Part shown: positions 1 to 9,099 of the stretch, piece after piece
Layout: each line of letters opens with the position of its first letter
How positions within the stretch are numbered: the first letter of the stretch is position 1
DNA from: Gammaproteobacteria bacterium
Lineage (GTDB): Bacteria; Pseudomonadota; Gammaproteobacteria; Xanthomonadales; Rhodanobacteraceae
DNA: 49,334 nt
Direction of reading: 5' to 3'
NCBI GenBank assembly: GCA_021325195.1
Contig: JAJPHQ010000115.1
Coordinates: 1-49,334, forward strand
Program-made: the position numbers and the translations under genes
The notes under the pieces: generated by a model
The model's database searches: none
The model's input: the letters and a program-made list of their open reading frames with translations, nothing else
Told to the model about the DNA's origin: nothing

Positions 1-143
1 ACGTGCGGGGTGAATTCGGGCTTGTGCTTGCCGCGCAGGCGCCGCGCGACCTCCGAGCACAGGCGGCCCAGCGTCTTGCCGCTGGCATCGACCACCAGCC
101 AGTCGCGCTTGACCGATTCGGCCTTGGCGCTGAACGTCTTCAT
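1..143 (-). CDS. rplM: 50S ribosomal protein L13 (5' part, cut by window edge)
   Basis: The visible 47 codons begin [18 protein letters not shown] and contain [18 protein letters not shown], the conserved N-terminus of bacterial L13, an early-assembling protein of the large subunit. The gene runs off the left edge, so about two thirds of the usual roughly 142 residues are missing. The ATG sits at 143-141. No strong Shine-Dalgarno sequence precedes it, which is common for L13 genes with a structured leader. In related bacteria rpsI follows; that would lie outside this window. Residue 29 of the L13 pattern is Cys here, where I would expect Ala; I regard this as a neutral variant. Confidence 0.95.
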   Translation of the reverse strand, partial: MKTFSAKAESVKRDWLVVDASGKTLGRLCSEVARRLRGKHKPEFTPH

Positions 144-236
144 GGGTGCGATCCGTACAGTTTTGGGTAAGCCCGCACAGGGTGCGGCCGTCGCGGTGGG
201 GTTGCGACGAGGGTTTACAGCAACGAAAGACTGCGA

Positions 237-265
237 AGGATAGCCGGGGTCCAAATGTCGTGCAA
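237..265 (-). promoter_or_regulatory. Probable sigma-70 promoter of rplM
   Basis: On the minus strand a TTGCAC -35 (265-260) and a TATCCT -10 (242-237) are separated by exactly 17 bases. The predicted transcript would have a leader of about 85 bases before the L13 ATG. That leader can form two small hairpins, one with a GTCGC/GCGAC stem and one with a CCGCAC/GTGCGG stem. L13 is known to autoregulate through its leader in other bacteria; whether this leader does so is inference. Confidence 0.55.
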
Positions 266-391
266 GCCTCTGAAGCGGAAAGTGCGACCGGCAAGGGCGA
301 CCGCCGCTCGTGACTGCCGTCGCCGTTCAGGGCCGCAACTCCGTTGGCGCCCCCACGCGCAAGCCTGCGCTTGATGTCATAGCATCGCCCG

Positions 392-1582
392 ATGCCCGAC
401 ACCCCGAAACCCATTGCCGAGCTGGCCGACGCCTGCGTCAAATGCGGCCTGTGCCTGCCGTACTGCCCCACCTACTCACTGGACGGCGTCGAGACCGAAT
501 CCCCGCGCGGGCGGATCGCACTGGCCCGGCATGCCACCGACGGCAGTCTCGCGCCCTCGCCCGGCCTGCGGCGACATCTGGATCACTGCCTGGGCTGCAT
601 GGCCTGCCAGAGAGTCTGCCCCGTGCCCGTCCACTACGGCGAGCTGCTGAAGGCATTCCGGGCCGAATTGCCCCCCGCGGCACCGCGCCCGCGCCGCCTG
701 TTGAGGATGCTGACTTCGCCGGCGTGGTTGCGGCTGGGCGCCGGGCTGACGCGCTGGACGGCTGCCCGCCATTGGCTGCCGCCGCTGGCCCGGGCGCTGC
801 CGCGGACGTCGGCCCTGCGCGCCGCGATCTCGCTGCTGGCCGCCCTGCCGCGGCCTGCTCGCCGGACTGTCGCTGCCGAATCCTTGAACGTGCCCACGCG
901 CGGCCGCGTGGCCTTGTTCGGCGGCTGCGTGCAGGGCGTGTTCGAGCGCGATGCGCAGGAAGCCGCGGCGCGGCTGCTCGCGGCAGCGGGTTGCGCAGTC
1001 GTGCGGCTCGAGGGCTTCTGCTGCGGTGCACTGGCTGCGCATACCGGCGACGCGGCGGATGCCGAAGCGAAAGCGCGACGCGTACGCGAGGCATTTGCCG
1101 CCTGCGGCGTGGACACGCTGCTGACCGCCACGCCCGGTTGCCTGGGTACCCTGCGCGAGGCGCTGCCCGGCGCGAGGGTCGAGGACGCCATGGCGTTCCT
1201 CGATGCCCATGGGCAATCGCTGCGGTTCCGTCCGCTGGAACGCCGCGCCGTGCTGCACCTGCCGTGCACGCAGGTCAACGTGGCGCGCGCCGATGGCGCG
1301 GTACGCCGTCTGCTGGGCAGGGTTCCCGGCCTCGAACTCGACGTGCTGCCCACGCCGGGCATGTGCTGCGGCGCGGCCGGCAGCCACATGCTGGAATTTC
1401 CCGAGCGCGCGACGTCGCTGCGTGAACGCACGCTCGCCTGCATGCCGCTGCCGATGCCCGACCTGATGCTGACCGCCAACATCGGCTGCCGTCTCCATCT
1501 CGCTGCCGGCCTGCTCGAACGTGGCGTGCGTGTCGCCATCGAACACCCGTTGTCACTTTTGGCGCGACAATGGGCGCCATGA
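392..1582 (+). CDS. GlcF-like iron-sulfur (CCG-domain) oxidoreductase subunit
   Basis: The 396-residue protein has two ferredoxin-type cluster motifs, [12 protein letters not shown] (Cys15, 18, 21, 25) and [12 protein letters not shown] (Cys66, 69, 72, 76). Two cysteine-rich CCG domains follow, each ending in CCG ([11 protein letters not shown] and [10 protein letters not shown]). This is the architecture and length of GlcF, the electron-transfer subunit of glycolate oxidase, and of related lactate or glycerol-3-phosphate dehydrogenase subunits. No GlcD or GlcE flavoprotein subunit lies beside it, so its dehydrogenase partner and substrate are unknown. Its 3' end overlaps coq7, which suggests co-transcription with a quinone-synthesis gene. 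Confidence 0.8.
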   Translation: MPDTPKPIAELADACVKCGLCLPYCPTYSLDGVETESPRGRIALARHATDGSLAPSPGLRRHLDHCLGCMACQRVCPVPVHYGELLKAFRAELPPAAPRPRRLLRMLTSPAWLRLGAGLTRWTAARHWLPPLARALPRTSALRAAISLLAALPRPARRTVAAESLNVPTRGRVALFGGCVQGVFERDAQEAAARLLAAAGCAVVRLEGFCCGALAAHTGDAADAEAKARRVREAFAACGVDTLLTATPGCLGTLREALPGARVEDAMAFLDAHGQSLRFRPLERRAVLHLPCTQVNVARADGAVRRLLGRVPGLELDVLPTPGMCCGAAGSHMLEFPERATSLRERTLACMPLPMPDLMLTANIGCRLHLAAGLLERGVRVAIEHPLSLLARQWAP

Positions 1583-2232
1583 ATGCAGCCACCAACCCGC
1601 GCCATCTGACGGTGCCCGATCGCGTCCTGGCCGGCTTCCAGCGCGCGCTGGACACCGTGGCCGGCGCCGCGGTCGCCGGGCGTCCCTCACCGGGCGAAGC
1701 ACAACCGCTGCCCGAGCTGGACGCGAGCGGGCGCCGCCGGGCCGCCGGCCTGATGCGCGTCAACCATACCGGCGAGGTGTGCGCGCAGGCGCTGTACGAC
1801 GGACAGGCCGCGTTCGCGCGCGATCCGGCCACGCGCGCGCACCTCGAGCATGCGGCGGCCGAGGAAACCGACCATCTTGCCTGGTGCGCGCTGCGGCTCA
1901 ACGAACTGGACGACCGTCCCAGCCTGCTGAATCCGTTGTGGTACGCGGGCAGCTTCGCGATCGGCGCGCTGGCGGCGCTGGCCGGAGATCGCTGGAGCCT
2001 GGGCTTCGTGGTCGAAACCGAGCGCCAGGTCGAGGCGCACCTGGGCGATCACCTGCAACGCCTGCCCGAAGCCGACGCGCGTTCACGGGCGATCCTGGAA
2101 ACCATGCAGGCCGACGAGGCGCGCCACGCCGCCGACGCCCGCGCACGCGGCGGTGCCGAACTGCCGCCGCCCGTTCCTTTCCTGATGCGCTGCGCCTCGG
2201 CGGTGATGAAGGCGGTGGCTTACCGGATCTGA
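1570..2232 (+). CDS. coq7: 3-demethoxyubiquinol (Coq7-type) hydroxylase
   Basis: Coq7 is a membrane-associated di-iron monooxygenase that adds a ring hydroxyl late in ubiquinone synthesis. The sequence has the duplicated EXXH iron sites of the family: Glu69 in the [12 protein letters not shown] motif, EETDH at 98-102, [13 protein letters not shown] around 147-158, and DEARH at 182-186. The length (220 residues) and the C-terminal MKAVAYRI match xanthomonad Coq7. The start is ambiguous. The ATG at 1570 is the longest choice; the ATG at 1579 forms an ATGA overlap with the stop of the upstream GlcF-like gene and may be the one used through translational coupling. Confidence 0.93.
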   Translation: MGAMNAATNPRHLTVPDRVLAGFQRALDTVAGAAVAGRPSPGEAQPLPELDASGRRRAAGLMRVNHTGEVCAQALYDGQAAFARDPATRAHLEHAAAEETDHLAWCALRLNELDDRPSLLNPLWYAGSFAIGALAALAGDRWSLGFVVETERQVEAHLGDHLQRLPEADARSRAILETMQADEARHAADARARGGAELPPPVPFLMRCASAVMKAVAYRI

Positions 2233-2244
2233 ACCTGCACCGCG

Positions 2245-2670
2245 CTACGCCGGTGCTGCGATGTCGGTATTCTGCGACACCACGATCCGCCATGGGCCGT
2301 CTGCTTGGCGTTGCACCACGTGGGTCAGATAGCCGCGCCGCGCAGGCACGGGCTGACCGTCGGGCATCACGAGACCATCCAGGCGCCAGGCGCAACGCAC
2401 ACATGCTGCGCCATCGCCCAACGCACGCACATAGACGGCCGACAGTTCCAGGGTACTGGTGCGGAAAATGGTGGCGTGGGTGGCGCGGTGTGCCTCGACG
2501 ATCGCCGCGCGTCCTTGCCAGCGCACGCCGTACACGTTGACGAAGTCGGCATCCTCGGCGAACAGCTCGCCGAATGCGACCATGTCGTGCCGATTCCAGC
2601 ACTCGGCGAAGGCACCGGCCAGGGCCCGCACGGGTCCGCTCACGGCCTGCATTGCCCCCGGCAAGGTCAC
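2245..2670 (-). CDS. NTF2-like / SnoaL-type (DUF4440-like) protein
   Basis: This 141-residue protein reads [14 protein letters not shown], then [13 protein letters not shown], then [12 protein letters not shown], and closes with [11 protein letters not shown]. That is the pattern of SgcJ/EcaC-type proteins with a cone-shaped NTF2 fold. Such proteins are often small enzymes or ligand binders; no specific reaction can be assigned here. I chose the GTG at 2670 because it forms a GTGA overlap with the speD stop and has AGGA eight bases upstream. The alternative ATG at 2652 would remove six residues. The gene is likely co-transcribed behind speD. Confidence 0.75.
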   Translation of the reverse strand: MTLPGAMQAVSGPVRALAGAFAECWNRHDMVAFGELFAEDADFVNVYGVRWQGRAAIVEAHRATHATIFRTSTLELSAVYVRALGDGAACVRCAWRLDGLVMPDGQPVPARRGYLTHVVQRQADGPWRIVVSQNTDIAAPA

Positions 2671-3452
2671 ATCAAGTTCCTGCCGTGGAACAGTTCCTCG
2701 ATCTCGCGCTTCAGCAGCGATTCGATGCGCAGGCGGTCCTTGAACGACAGGTCGTCCGCGTGCGCCTCGAACAGGTAGGTGTCGAGGTCGAAGTCCTTCA
2801 CGTGCATCTTGGTGTGGAAGATGTTTTCCTGATACACGTTCACGTCGAACATCTCGTATTTCTGGCGGATGTGCCTGGCGAGGTAATCCTGGATCGAGTT
2901 GATCTTGTGGTCGATGTAGTGCTTCTTGCCGCGCACGTCGCGGGTGAAGCCGCGCACCCGGTAGTCCATGATCACGATGTCGGACTCGAAACTGTCGATC
3001 AGGTAGTACAACGCGCGCAGCGGCGAGATCACGCCGCAGGTCGCCACGTCGATGTCGGCACGGAAGGTGGCGATGCCGTTGTGCGGATGCGTCTCCGGAT
3101 AGGTGTGCACGGTGATGTGCGACTTGTCCATGTGCGCGACCACCGCATCCGAGATCACGTCGCGGCCCAGCTTCTCGACCACCGGGTGCTCCGAGATCAG
3201 GATCGTCACCGAGGCGCCCTGCGGGTCGTAATCCTGGCGCGCGATGTTGAGGATGTTGGCGCCGATGATGTCGGCCACGTCGGTCAGGATCTGCGTCAGA
3301 CGGTCGGCGTCGTAGGCCTCGTCGATGTAGTCGATGTAGCGGTCGCGCTGGTCGTTGGTGACCGCGTAGCAGATGTCGTAGATGTTGAAGCTGAGCGCCT
3401 TGGTGAGGTTGTTGAATCCCTGCAGCTTCAGGCGGGGCAGCGGCTTGACCAC
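2667..3452 (-). CDS. speD: S-adenosylmethionine decarboxylase proenzyme (E. coli type)
   Basis: SpeD makes decarboxylated AdoMet, the aminopropyl donor for spermidine synthesis. The 261-residue protein from the GTG at 3452 begins [20 protein letters not shown], as in xanthomonads. It carries the self-cleavage site [14 protein letters not shown] (Lys110-Ser111, where Ser becomes the pyruvoyl group) and the Cys139 region ATCGVISPL. Its length agrees with the 264-residue E. coli class rather than the short Bacillus/archaeal class. The reading frame stays open another 49 codons upstream, but that part is low-complexity and outside the family. It is divergent from clp, with about 210 bases between the starts. 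Confidence 0.95.
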   Translation of the reverse strand: MVKPLPRLKLQGFNNLTKALSFNIYDICYAVTNDQRDRYIDYIDEAYDADRLTQILTDVADIIGANILNIARQDYDPQGASVTILISEHPVVEKLGRDVISDAVVAHMDKSHITVHTYPETHPHNGIATFRADIDVATCGVISPLRALYYLIDSFESDIVIMDYRVRGFTRDVRGKKHYIDHKINSIQDYLARHIRQKYEMFDVNVYQENIFHTKMHVKDFDLDTYLFEAHADDLSFKDRLRIESLLKREIEELFHGRNLM

Positions 3453-3615
3453 GGCGATGTCCTCGTGGCGGGTGGGAGAAACGGCGCACCGCGCCGGCCT
3501 GCTCGCCGGGTGCACGCACGGCGGCCTTCGAGCGGGGCAAAGTATGCGGGAAACCGCCCGCGGCTGCACCCCCGCCGCCGGAGTCGCGGCCCGCGCCATC
3601 CCGTTGCCCCGATGC

Positions 3616-3621
3616 TACACT
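3616..3621 (+). promoter_or_regulatory. Possible -10 element upstream of clp
   Basis: TACACT stands 42 bases before the clp ATG in a context (GATGCTACACTCG) like the TACAAT boxes ahead of purC and gap in this window. No good -35 hexamer is visible at 16-18 bases, so the call is weak. Confidence 0.3.
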
Positions 3622-3662
3622 CGCGCACGGCAACACAAACCGTGACGGGGGACCGAGACGCC

Positions 3663-4358
3663 ATGTCAGAACTGCGCTACCTCCTGCAGCAGGCTTTCGA
3701 ACGTTCGCAGGCCCCGGCGATACTCGCGCCCGATCCGGCCACGATGCAGCGGCTGCTGGAGCAGTGCCACCGGCGCCGCTACCCGGGCAAGACCGCGATC
3801 GTCCGGCCCGGTGATCCGGCCAACACCCTGTATTACGTGATCGACGGCTCGGTCAGCGTCTGCACCGAGGACGAGCAGGGCCGCGAACTGATCCTGGCCT
3901 ACATCAACCGCGGCGAGTTCATCGGCGAAATGGGCCTGTTCGTCGAGCAGGCGCAGCGCGAGGTGCTGATCCGGACGCGCATGCCCTGCGAGCTGGCCGA
4001 GATCAGTTACGACCGCCTGTTCCAGCTGTTCGCCGGCCCGCTGCGCGAGGATTGCCCGCGCATCCTGTTCGCGGTCGGCCTGCAACTGACCCACCGCCTG
4101 CTGCGGACCTCGCGCCAGGTCAGCCGGATGGCCTTCATGGACGTCACCAACCGGATCGCGCGCACGCTGCTGGACCTGTGCCAGGAACCGGACGCGATGA
4201 GCCACCCCGAGGGCACCCAGATCCGGATTTCGCGGCAGGAACTGTCGCGGATCGTCGGCTGCTCGCGCGAAATGGCCGGCCGGGTGCTGAAGCAGCTCGA
4301 GGACGACGGCGGCATCAACGTGTCCGGCAAGACGATCGTGGTGAGGGGAACGCCATAA
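3663..4358 (+). CDS. clp: Crp/Fnr-family global regulator, Clp-like
   Basis: The 231-residue protein has a cyclic-nucleotide-binding jelly roll (RPGDPANTLYYVIDGSVSV, then GEFIGEMGLF near residues 84-93), a dimer helix, and a C-terminal winged HTH (RISRQELSRIVGCSREMAGR, about 183-202). It resembles Xanthomonas Clp throughout, including DVTNRIARTLLDL and EAMSHP-like segments. Clp in Xanthomonas controls virulence and exopolysaccharide genes, and its DNA binding is blocked by c-di-GMP. Whether this ortholog binds c-di-GMP or cAMP cannot be told from sequence alone, though a GGDEF enzyme is encoded at 35.8-37.7 kb. It sits head-to-head with speD. Confidence 0.9.
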   Translation: MSELRYLLQQAFERSQAPAILAPDPATMQRLLEQCHRRRYPGKTAIVRPGDPANTLYYVIDGSVSVCTEDEQGRELILAYINRGEFIGEMGLFVEQAQREVLIRTRMPCELAEISYDRLFQLFAGPLREDCPRILFAVGLQLTHRLLRTSRQVSRMAFMDVTNRIARTLLDLCQEPDAMSHPEGTQIRISRQELSRIVGCSREMAGRVLKQLEDDGGINVSGKTIVVRGTP

Positions 4359-4397
4359 AGCCGGGACTCGAGAACAGCGCAACGCACCCAAGCCAAT

Positions 4398-5084
4398 TCA
4401 ACGCCACTCGACGCGCGTCACGGTCCGGCCCAGCGCCTTCTCCACCCGCTTGCACAGCTCGGGCATCGCGTTGACCAGCACGGGTTCGGCGGCCAGCGCC
4501 AGGATCGGCAAATCGTGGTACGAATCGCTGCAGGCAAACGCCCACGCGTCGATGCCGTGCCGCGCCAGCGCCTGCACCTTGCGGCGGCCGATGTTGTGCC
4601 ATTCGATCCGCATCCCGAGCCATCCGCGCCCCAGCCGTGACGCCACCACCTCCACCCCGTCGTCGAGGCCCAACGCCCCGAGCAGTTCCCGGAGCAGCCG
4701 CTCCTCGCATCCCGACACGATGACCACGCGGTCGCCCGACCGCACGCGATCCCGCAATGCGCGGATCGCGTCGCGCGAGAATCGGCGTGATCCTTGCACC
4801 AGTTCGGCGGCAAAACGGGCGGCCAGTCGCCGGTAACGCGCCTCGCCGACCCCGAACAGCGCGCAACGCACGAGCAGGCGCGCATCCGCAAGCCGCCCGC
4901 TTCTCCGGCACGCCAGAACGGCCAGCAGGGGCGACAACGGCAACGCCAGCAGCAAGCGCCACCAGCCACGCCGAAAACGTTGCCTGAGGAACAGGTTGAA
5001 CGCGTCGCCGTGGATCAGCACGCCATCGAAATCGAACAGCACGATGCGTTGCGCTCCGGCAACCGCTTCCGCGTGCACGATCAC
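4398..5084 (-). CDS. HAD-superfamily (IB-like) phosphatase
   Basis: The protein carries HAD motif I as [12 protein letters not shown] (nucleophile Asp18), motif II as VVIVSGCEE, and motif III/IV as [11 protein letters not shown]. This pattern fits SerB-like subclass IB phosphatases acting on small phosphorylated compounds. Residues near 40-60 are hydrophobic ([15 protein letters not shown]) and may touch the membrane. It overlaps trpC through GTGA: the GTG at 5084 is used here, but a second GTG at 5078 has better spacing to the GGAG at 5090-5087. The substrate is unknown; location behind trpC suggests co-expression with tryptophan synthesis, not necessarily a role in it. Confidence 0.8.
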   Translation of the reverse strand: MIVHAEAVAGAQRIVLFDFDGVLIHGDAFNLFLRQRFRRGWWRLLLALPLSPLLAVLACRRSGRLADARLLVRCALFGVGEARYRRLAARFAAELVQGSRRFSRDAIRALRDRVRSGDRVVIVSGCEERLLRELLGALGLDDGVEVVASRLGRGWLGMRIEWHNIGRRKVQALARHGIDAWAFACSDSYHDLPILALAAEPVLVNAMPELCKRVEKALGRTVTRVEWR

Positions 5085-5884
5085 GGCTCCGCGAACAGCC
5101 GCGCCAGCTCCGCGCCCGGATCGTCCGCGCGCATGAAGGCCTCGCCGACCAGGAAGGCGTGCACCCCGGCCGCGCGCAGGCGCTCGACGTCGGCGCGGGT
5201 GGCGATGCCCGATTCGGTGACCAGCAGGCGGCCGTCCGGGACGGCGTCCTTCAGCCGCAGGGTGGTGTCGATGTCGGTTTCGAAGGTGGCAAGGTTGCGG
5301 TTGTTGATGCCGATCGGCGTGCGCTCGGCCGCCGTCAGCATCAGCGCGCGTTCCAGGTCCGCGGCATCGTGCACCTCGACCAGCACGTCCAGTCCGCACT
5401 CCAAGGCCAGCGCATGCAGATCGACCAGCCGCGCGTTGTCGAGCGCGGCGGCGATCAGCAGGATCGCGTCGGCGCCGATCGCGCGCGCCTCGTGCACCTG
5501 GTAGGCATCGATCGTGAAGTCCTTGCGCAGCACGGGCAGGCTGCATCCGTCGCGCGCCTGCTGCAGGCAGGCATCGCCGCCCTGGAAAAAATCGGTGTCG
5601 GTCAGCACCGACAGACAGGTCGCGCCGCCACGCGCGTAGCTCGCCGCGATCGCCGCGGGATCGAAGTGCGGCCGGATCACGCCTTTCGACGGACTGGCCT
5701 TCTTGATCTCGGCGATCACCGCGGCACGCCCCGCGTCCGCCCGGGCCTTCAACGCGGCCGCGAAACCGCGCGGCGGCGGCGCCCCGGCGTTCCGCGCGCG
5801 CAGTTCGGACAGCGGCACACGCGCGAGGCGCTCCGCGATTTCCTCGCGCTTGCGATGCAGGATGCGTTGCAGGATGTCGGTCAT
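5081..5884 (-). CDS. trpC: Indole-3-glycerol phosphate synthase
   Basis: TrpC closes the indole ring of CdRP in tryptophan synthesis. The 267-residue monofunctional protein keeps the catalytic set of the (beta/alpha)8 barrel: [11 protein letters not shown] (Glu, Lys), VLRKDFTID (Lys), VEVHD (Glu), GINNRNL (Asn) and TESGI (Glu-Ser). There is no fused TrpF domain. It is separated from trpD by a 279-base gap filled with palindromic repeats, so it may depend on its own promoter or on read-through. The next gene, an HAD phosphatase, overlaps its stop codon. Confidence 0.97.
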   Translation of the reverse strand: MTDILQRILHRKREEIAERLARVPLSELRARNAGAPPPRGFAAALKARADAGRAAVIAEIKKASPSKGVIRPHFDPAAIAASYARGGATCLSVLTDTDFFQGGDACLQQARDGCSLPVLRKDFTIDAYQVHEARAIGADAILLIAAALDNARLVDLHALALECGLDVLVEVHDAADLERALMLTAAERTPIGINNRNLATFETDIDTTLRLKDAVPDGRLLVTESGIATRADVERLRAAGVHAFLVGEAFMRADDPGAELARLFAEP

Positions 5885-6163
5885 GAACTCGGGACTCGGG
5901 ACCGGGAAGAGCCTAAGAGCCTGGAACCTATCTGAAAACTCCAGGGGTGAAGTTTTTGCCCGTCATTCCGGACGCCGCGCAGCGGCGATCCGGAATCCAG
6001 TGTCTTTTCTTTCAACGCGTTAGAGTCACTGCATCCGCTTGCGCGGGAATGACGTTGCTGTAATCACCGCGTTTTCGATTTTGAGACAGGTTCCAAGAGG
6101 ATCGTCATTCCGGGGCCGGCCCGGCGCTAACGGGCCGGAACCCGGAATCTGCGTTTCGCAGGC
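5885..6163. repeat. Cluster of three CGTCATTCC palindromic repeat units between trpD and trpC
   Basis: The gap holds three related units. The first is 5961-6000, which starts CGTCATTCCGG and ends CCGGAATCCAG with a GCCGC/GCGGC core. The second is 6029-6054 in inverted orientation, reading CGTCATTCCCGCG on the minus strand. The third is 6103-6153, which starts CGTCATTCCGG and has a long GGCCGG/CCGGCC-type stem. Together they look like a REP/BIME-type mosaic element. I see no gene here. Transcripts running from trpD to trpC would carry large hairpins at this point. Confidence 0.6.
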
Positions 6164-7201
6164 TCAAGGCAACTCGTGCCGCGTTGCAGCAACGAACTCG
6201 TCCAGCTTCCTGCGCGCCGCACCGGATGCGACGGCTTCGCGCGCGTTCTCGATGCCCTGCTGGATCGAAGCGGCGAGATCGCAGGCGTACAACGCCGCAC
6301 CCGCATTCAACACCACGATGTCGCGCGCGACGCAATCCTGGTTCTCCAGCGCGCGCAGCAGCAGGGTCCTGGATTCTTCCACGGTGGCGACCCGCAGGTT
6401 GCGGCTGGAGGCCATCGGAATGCCGAATTGTTCGGGCTCGATTTCGTATTCGCGCACCGCGCCGTCGCGCAGCTCGCCCACCAGGGTGGCGCCGCCCAGC
6501 GAAATCTCGTCCAGCCCGTCCTTGCCATGGACCACCAGCGCGCGCCGCGCGCCCAGCCGCTGCAGCACACGCACCTGGATGCCGACCAGATCGGGATGGA
6601 ACACGCCCATCAGGATGTTGGGCGCGTCGGCGGGATTGGTCAGCGGTCCCAGGATGTTGAACAGCGTGCGCACGCCCAGCTCGCGGCGCACCGCCGCGAC
6701 CGCCTTCATCGCCGGATGAAAGCGCGGCGCGAACATGAAGCCGACACCGCTCTCGCCGATGCAGCGCGCCACCTGTTCCGGCGCGAGGTCGATCACCGCG
6801 CCCAGCGCCTCCAGCACGTCCGCACTGCCCGACGACGAGGACACCCCGCGGTTGCCGTGCTTGGCCACGCGCGCGCCGGCCGCCGCCGCGACGAAGGCCG
6901 CCGCGGTGGAGATATTGAAGCTGTGCGCGCCGTCGCCGCCGGTACCCACGATGTCCAGCATGTGCGGATGCGGCGGCACGATCACCTTCTCGGCCAGTTC
7001 GCGCATCACCGTCGCCGCGCCGGTGATCTCGCCCACCGTTTCCTTCTTGACGCGCAATCCGGTCAGGATCGCGGCGGTCATCGTGGCCGACACCTCGCCG
7101 CGCATGATCTGGCGCATCAGCTCGATCATCTCGTCGTGGAAGATCTCGCGATGCTCGATCGTGCGCTGCAGCGCTTCATGGGGCGTGATGGGCATGCTCA
7201 T
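6164..7201 (-). CDS. trpD: Anthranilate phosphoribosyltransferase
   Basis: TrpD joins anthranilate to PRPP. The 345-residue protein shows the PRPP-binding loop [14 protein letters not shown], the glycine/serine loop [21 protein letters not shown], and the conserved [10 protein letters not shown] and [13 protein letters not shown] segments of the family. The ATG at 7201 overlaps the trpG stop as ATGA, so translation of the two is probably coupled. Upstream ORF extension in this frame is the shadow of trpG and is not part of the protein. Confidence 0.97.
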   Translation of the reverse strand: MSMPITPHEALQRTIEHREIFHDEMIELMRQIMRGEVSATMTAAILTGLRVKKETVGEITGAATVMRELAEKVIVPPHPHMLDIVGTGGDGAHSFNISTAAAFVAAAAGARVAKHGNRGVSSSSGSADVLEALGAVIDLAPEQVARCIGESGVGFMFAPRFHPAMKAVAAVRRELGVRTLFNILGPLTNPADAPNILMGVFHPDLVGIQVRVLQRLGARRALVVHGKDGLDEISLGGATLVGELRDGAVREYEIEPEQFGIPMASSRNLRVATVEESRTLLLRALENQDCVARDIVVLNAGAALYACDLAASIQQGIENAREAVASGAARRKLDEFVAATRHELP

Positions 7202-7800
7202 GCCGCCTTCGGCAGGGGCCGGCCGATGAAATTGCGCAGCAGGTCGTGACCGTGCCGGGTAGCGATCGATTCCGGATGGAACTGCACGCCCTCGACCGGC
7301 AGCGTCTTGTGGCGCAGGCCCATGATTTCGTCGAAGGAACCGTCCGCGTGCTCGGTCCACGCGGTGATCTCGAGGCAATCCGGCAGCGAATGGCGCTCGA
7401 CCACCAGCGAGTGGTAACGCGTCGCTTCGAACCCGTCTGGCAGGCCCGCGAACACCCCCGTGCCGCGATGGCGCACCGGCGAGGTCTTGCCGTGCATGAC
7501 CTGTTTCGCGCGGATCACCCTGCCGCCGAACGCCTGACCGATCGCCTGGTGGCCCAGGCACACGCCCAGGATCGGGATGTCACCCGCGAGTTCGCGGATC
7601 AGCGTCAGCGTGATGCCGGCCTGATCGGGCGTGCCGGGACCCGGCGAAATCACGATCCGTTCGGGCGCCAGCATGCGGATGCCGGCGACGTCGATCGCGT
7701 CGTTGCGCAGCACCTTCACTTCCTGCCCCAGTTCGCCGAAATACTGCGCGAGGTTGAACGTGAAGCTGTCGTAGTTGTCGATCAGCAGCAGCATGGCCAT
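7198..7800 (-). CDS. trpG: Anthranilate synthase component II (glutamine amidotransferase)
   Basis: TrpG supplies ammonia from glutamine to TrpE. The 200-residue class I amidotransferase has the nucleophile Cys81 in [17 protein letters not shown] and the partner His175/Glu177 in [10 protein letters not shown], plus the N-terminal [18 protein letters not shown]. In some bacteria this subunit also serves PabB. An in-frame ATG six bases downstream (7794) is an equally good start. It is not adjacent to trpE: a convergent lipoprotein gene lies between them, so the two synthase subunits are made from separate transcripts. Confidence 0.96.
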   Translation of the reverse strand: MAMLLLIDNYDSFTFNLAQYFGELGQEVKVLRNDAIDVAGIRMLAPERIVISPGPGTPDQAGITLTLIRELAGDIPILGVCLGHQAIGQAFGGRVIRAKQVMHGKTSPVRHRGTGVFAGLPDGFEATRYHSLVVERHSLPDCLEITAWTEHADGSFDEIMGLRHKTLPVEGVQFHPESIATRHGHDLLRNFIGRPLPKAA

Positions 7801-8007
7801 GATCCGGGCAACGATCGGAAATCGTCCACAAGGAACCTCTGATCCCGCATTTTGCCGAAGTCCCCGTTCTCCGTCCCCTCGAGTCCAGGACGATCAAACC
7901 GTTGCCCGGCAAGAGTTTGATGGGGACCGTGGAGAATGAGCTTGCAAATACGAAGCGCGAAGCGGCAGGTTGACCAGACTTTCCCTCATGGGTGCGCAAG
8001 TTTGAAC

Positions 8008-9099
8008 GTGCGCGGATTGGGACACAAGCGGAACGCCTTGCGCCGTGCCGTCGGCCGCGGCCTGGTTCCGTTGCTGGCGGCCGCACTGCTGGGCGGCTGC
8101 ACGACGCTCGGCTACTACGCGCACCTCGCGGCCGGCGAAATGGGCGTGCTGCACGCCCGCGTGCCGATCACGCAGCTCATCGACGATCCGCACACCGATC
8201 CGCAACTGCGCGCGCGTCTGCGGTTGGCGCTGCGCGCCCGCGCGTTCGCGTCGGATACCCTGAAGCTGCCGCGCAACCGCAGCTACACCACCTACGCCGA
8301 CATCCACCGGCCGTACGTGATGTGGAACGTGTTCGCCACGCCGGCGTTGTCGGTCGAGCCGGTCGAGCATTGTTTCCTGTTCGCCGGTTGCGTGGCGTAT
8401 CAGGGCTTCTACGACCTCGACCGCGCGCGGACACTGGCGGACCGGCTGGCAAAACAGGGCGACGACGTGTGGATCGGCGGCGTGCCGGCGTATTCGACAC
8501 TGGGCCACTTCGCCGATCCCGTGCTCAGCACGATGGATCACTGGAGCGACGACGAGCTGGTCGGCACGATCTTCCACGAACTGGCGCACCAGGAGTACTA
8601 CGTCAAGGGCGACACCGCGTTCAACGAATCCTTCGCGACCTTCGTGCAACGCGAGGGCCTGCGCGAATGGCGCGCCGCCAGCCGTCTGCCGCCGCCCGAT
8701 CCCGCCGCGGCCGAACGCGAGCGACAGTTCACCGATCTGGTGCTGGCCACGCGCAAAAAACTGGAGACGCTGTACGCAAGCGATCTTCCCTACACGGTGA
8801 AACTGCAACGCAAGCAGCAAACCTTCGCCGACCTGCGCCGCGAATACCGACACCTGCGCGACATCTCGTGGCACGGCTACGCCGGCTACGACCACTGGTT
8901 CGACACCCCGCTCAACAACGCCAAGCTGGTGCCGTTCGGGCTGTACGATCGGGGCGTGCCGGCCTTCGCGGCGCTGTTCAAGCAATGCGATGGCGACTGG
9001 ACGCGCTTCTACGCCGCGGTGCGCAGGATCGGCAATGAATCCGCCAAGCAGCGCGATGCGTTTCTCGCGACCGATGCCCGACAGGTCAAAGCCCCCTGA
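8008..9099 (+). CDS. Putative zinc aminopeptidase lipoprotein (PF10023-like)
   Basis: The protein has a lipoprotein signal ending VPLLAAALLGGC (lipidated Cys31 with the start used here) and a zincin motif HELAHQ at about 190-195, followed by a second acidic ligand region in DTAFNESFATFVQREG. This matches the family of putative aminopeptidases found beside trp genes in xanthomonads. The mature enzyme should be anchored on the periplasmic side of a membrane. The frame is open from an ATG at 7936, but that would add 24 residues before the signal; the GTG at 8008 gives a normal basic n-region, and a TTG at 8038 after GCGGA is a further option. Its last 14 bases overlap the 3' end of trpE tail to tail. 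The peptide substrate is unknown. Confidence 0.75.
   Translation: MRGLGHKRNALRRAVGRGLVPLLAAALLGGCTTLGYYAHLAAGEMGVLHARVPITQLIDDPHTDPQLRARLRLALRARAFASDTLKLPRNRSYTTYADIHRPYVMWNVFATPALSVEPVEHCFLFAGCVAYQGFYDLDRARTLADRLAKQGDDVWIGGVPAYSTLGHFADPVLSTMDHWSDDELVGTIFHELAHQEYYVKGDTAFNESFATFVQREGLREWRAASRLPPPDPAAAERERQFTDLVLATRKKLETLYASDLPYTVKLQRKQQTFADLRREYRHLRDISWHGYAGYDHWFDTPLNNAKLVPFGLYDRGVPAFAALFKQCDGDWTRFYAAVRRIGNESAKQRDAFLATDARQVKAP

Noticed and set aside
7801-8007. Tryptophan attenuator leader ahead of trpG
   Set aside because: No short ORF with clustered Trp codons and no alternative hairpin pair followed by a T-run was found upstream of trpG; the same search upstream of trpE was negative.
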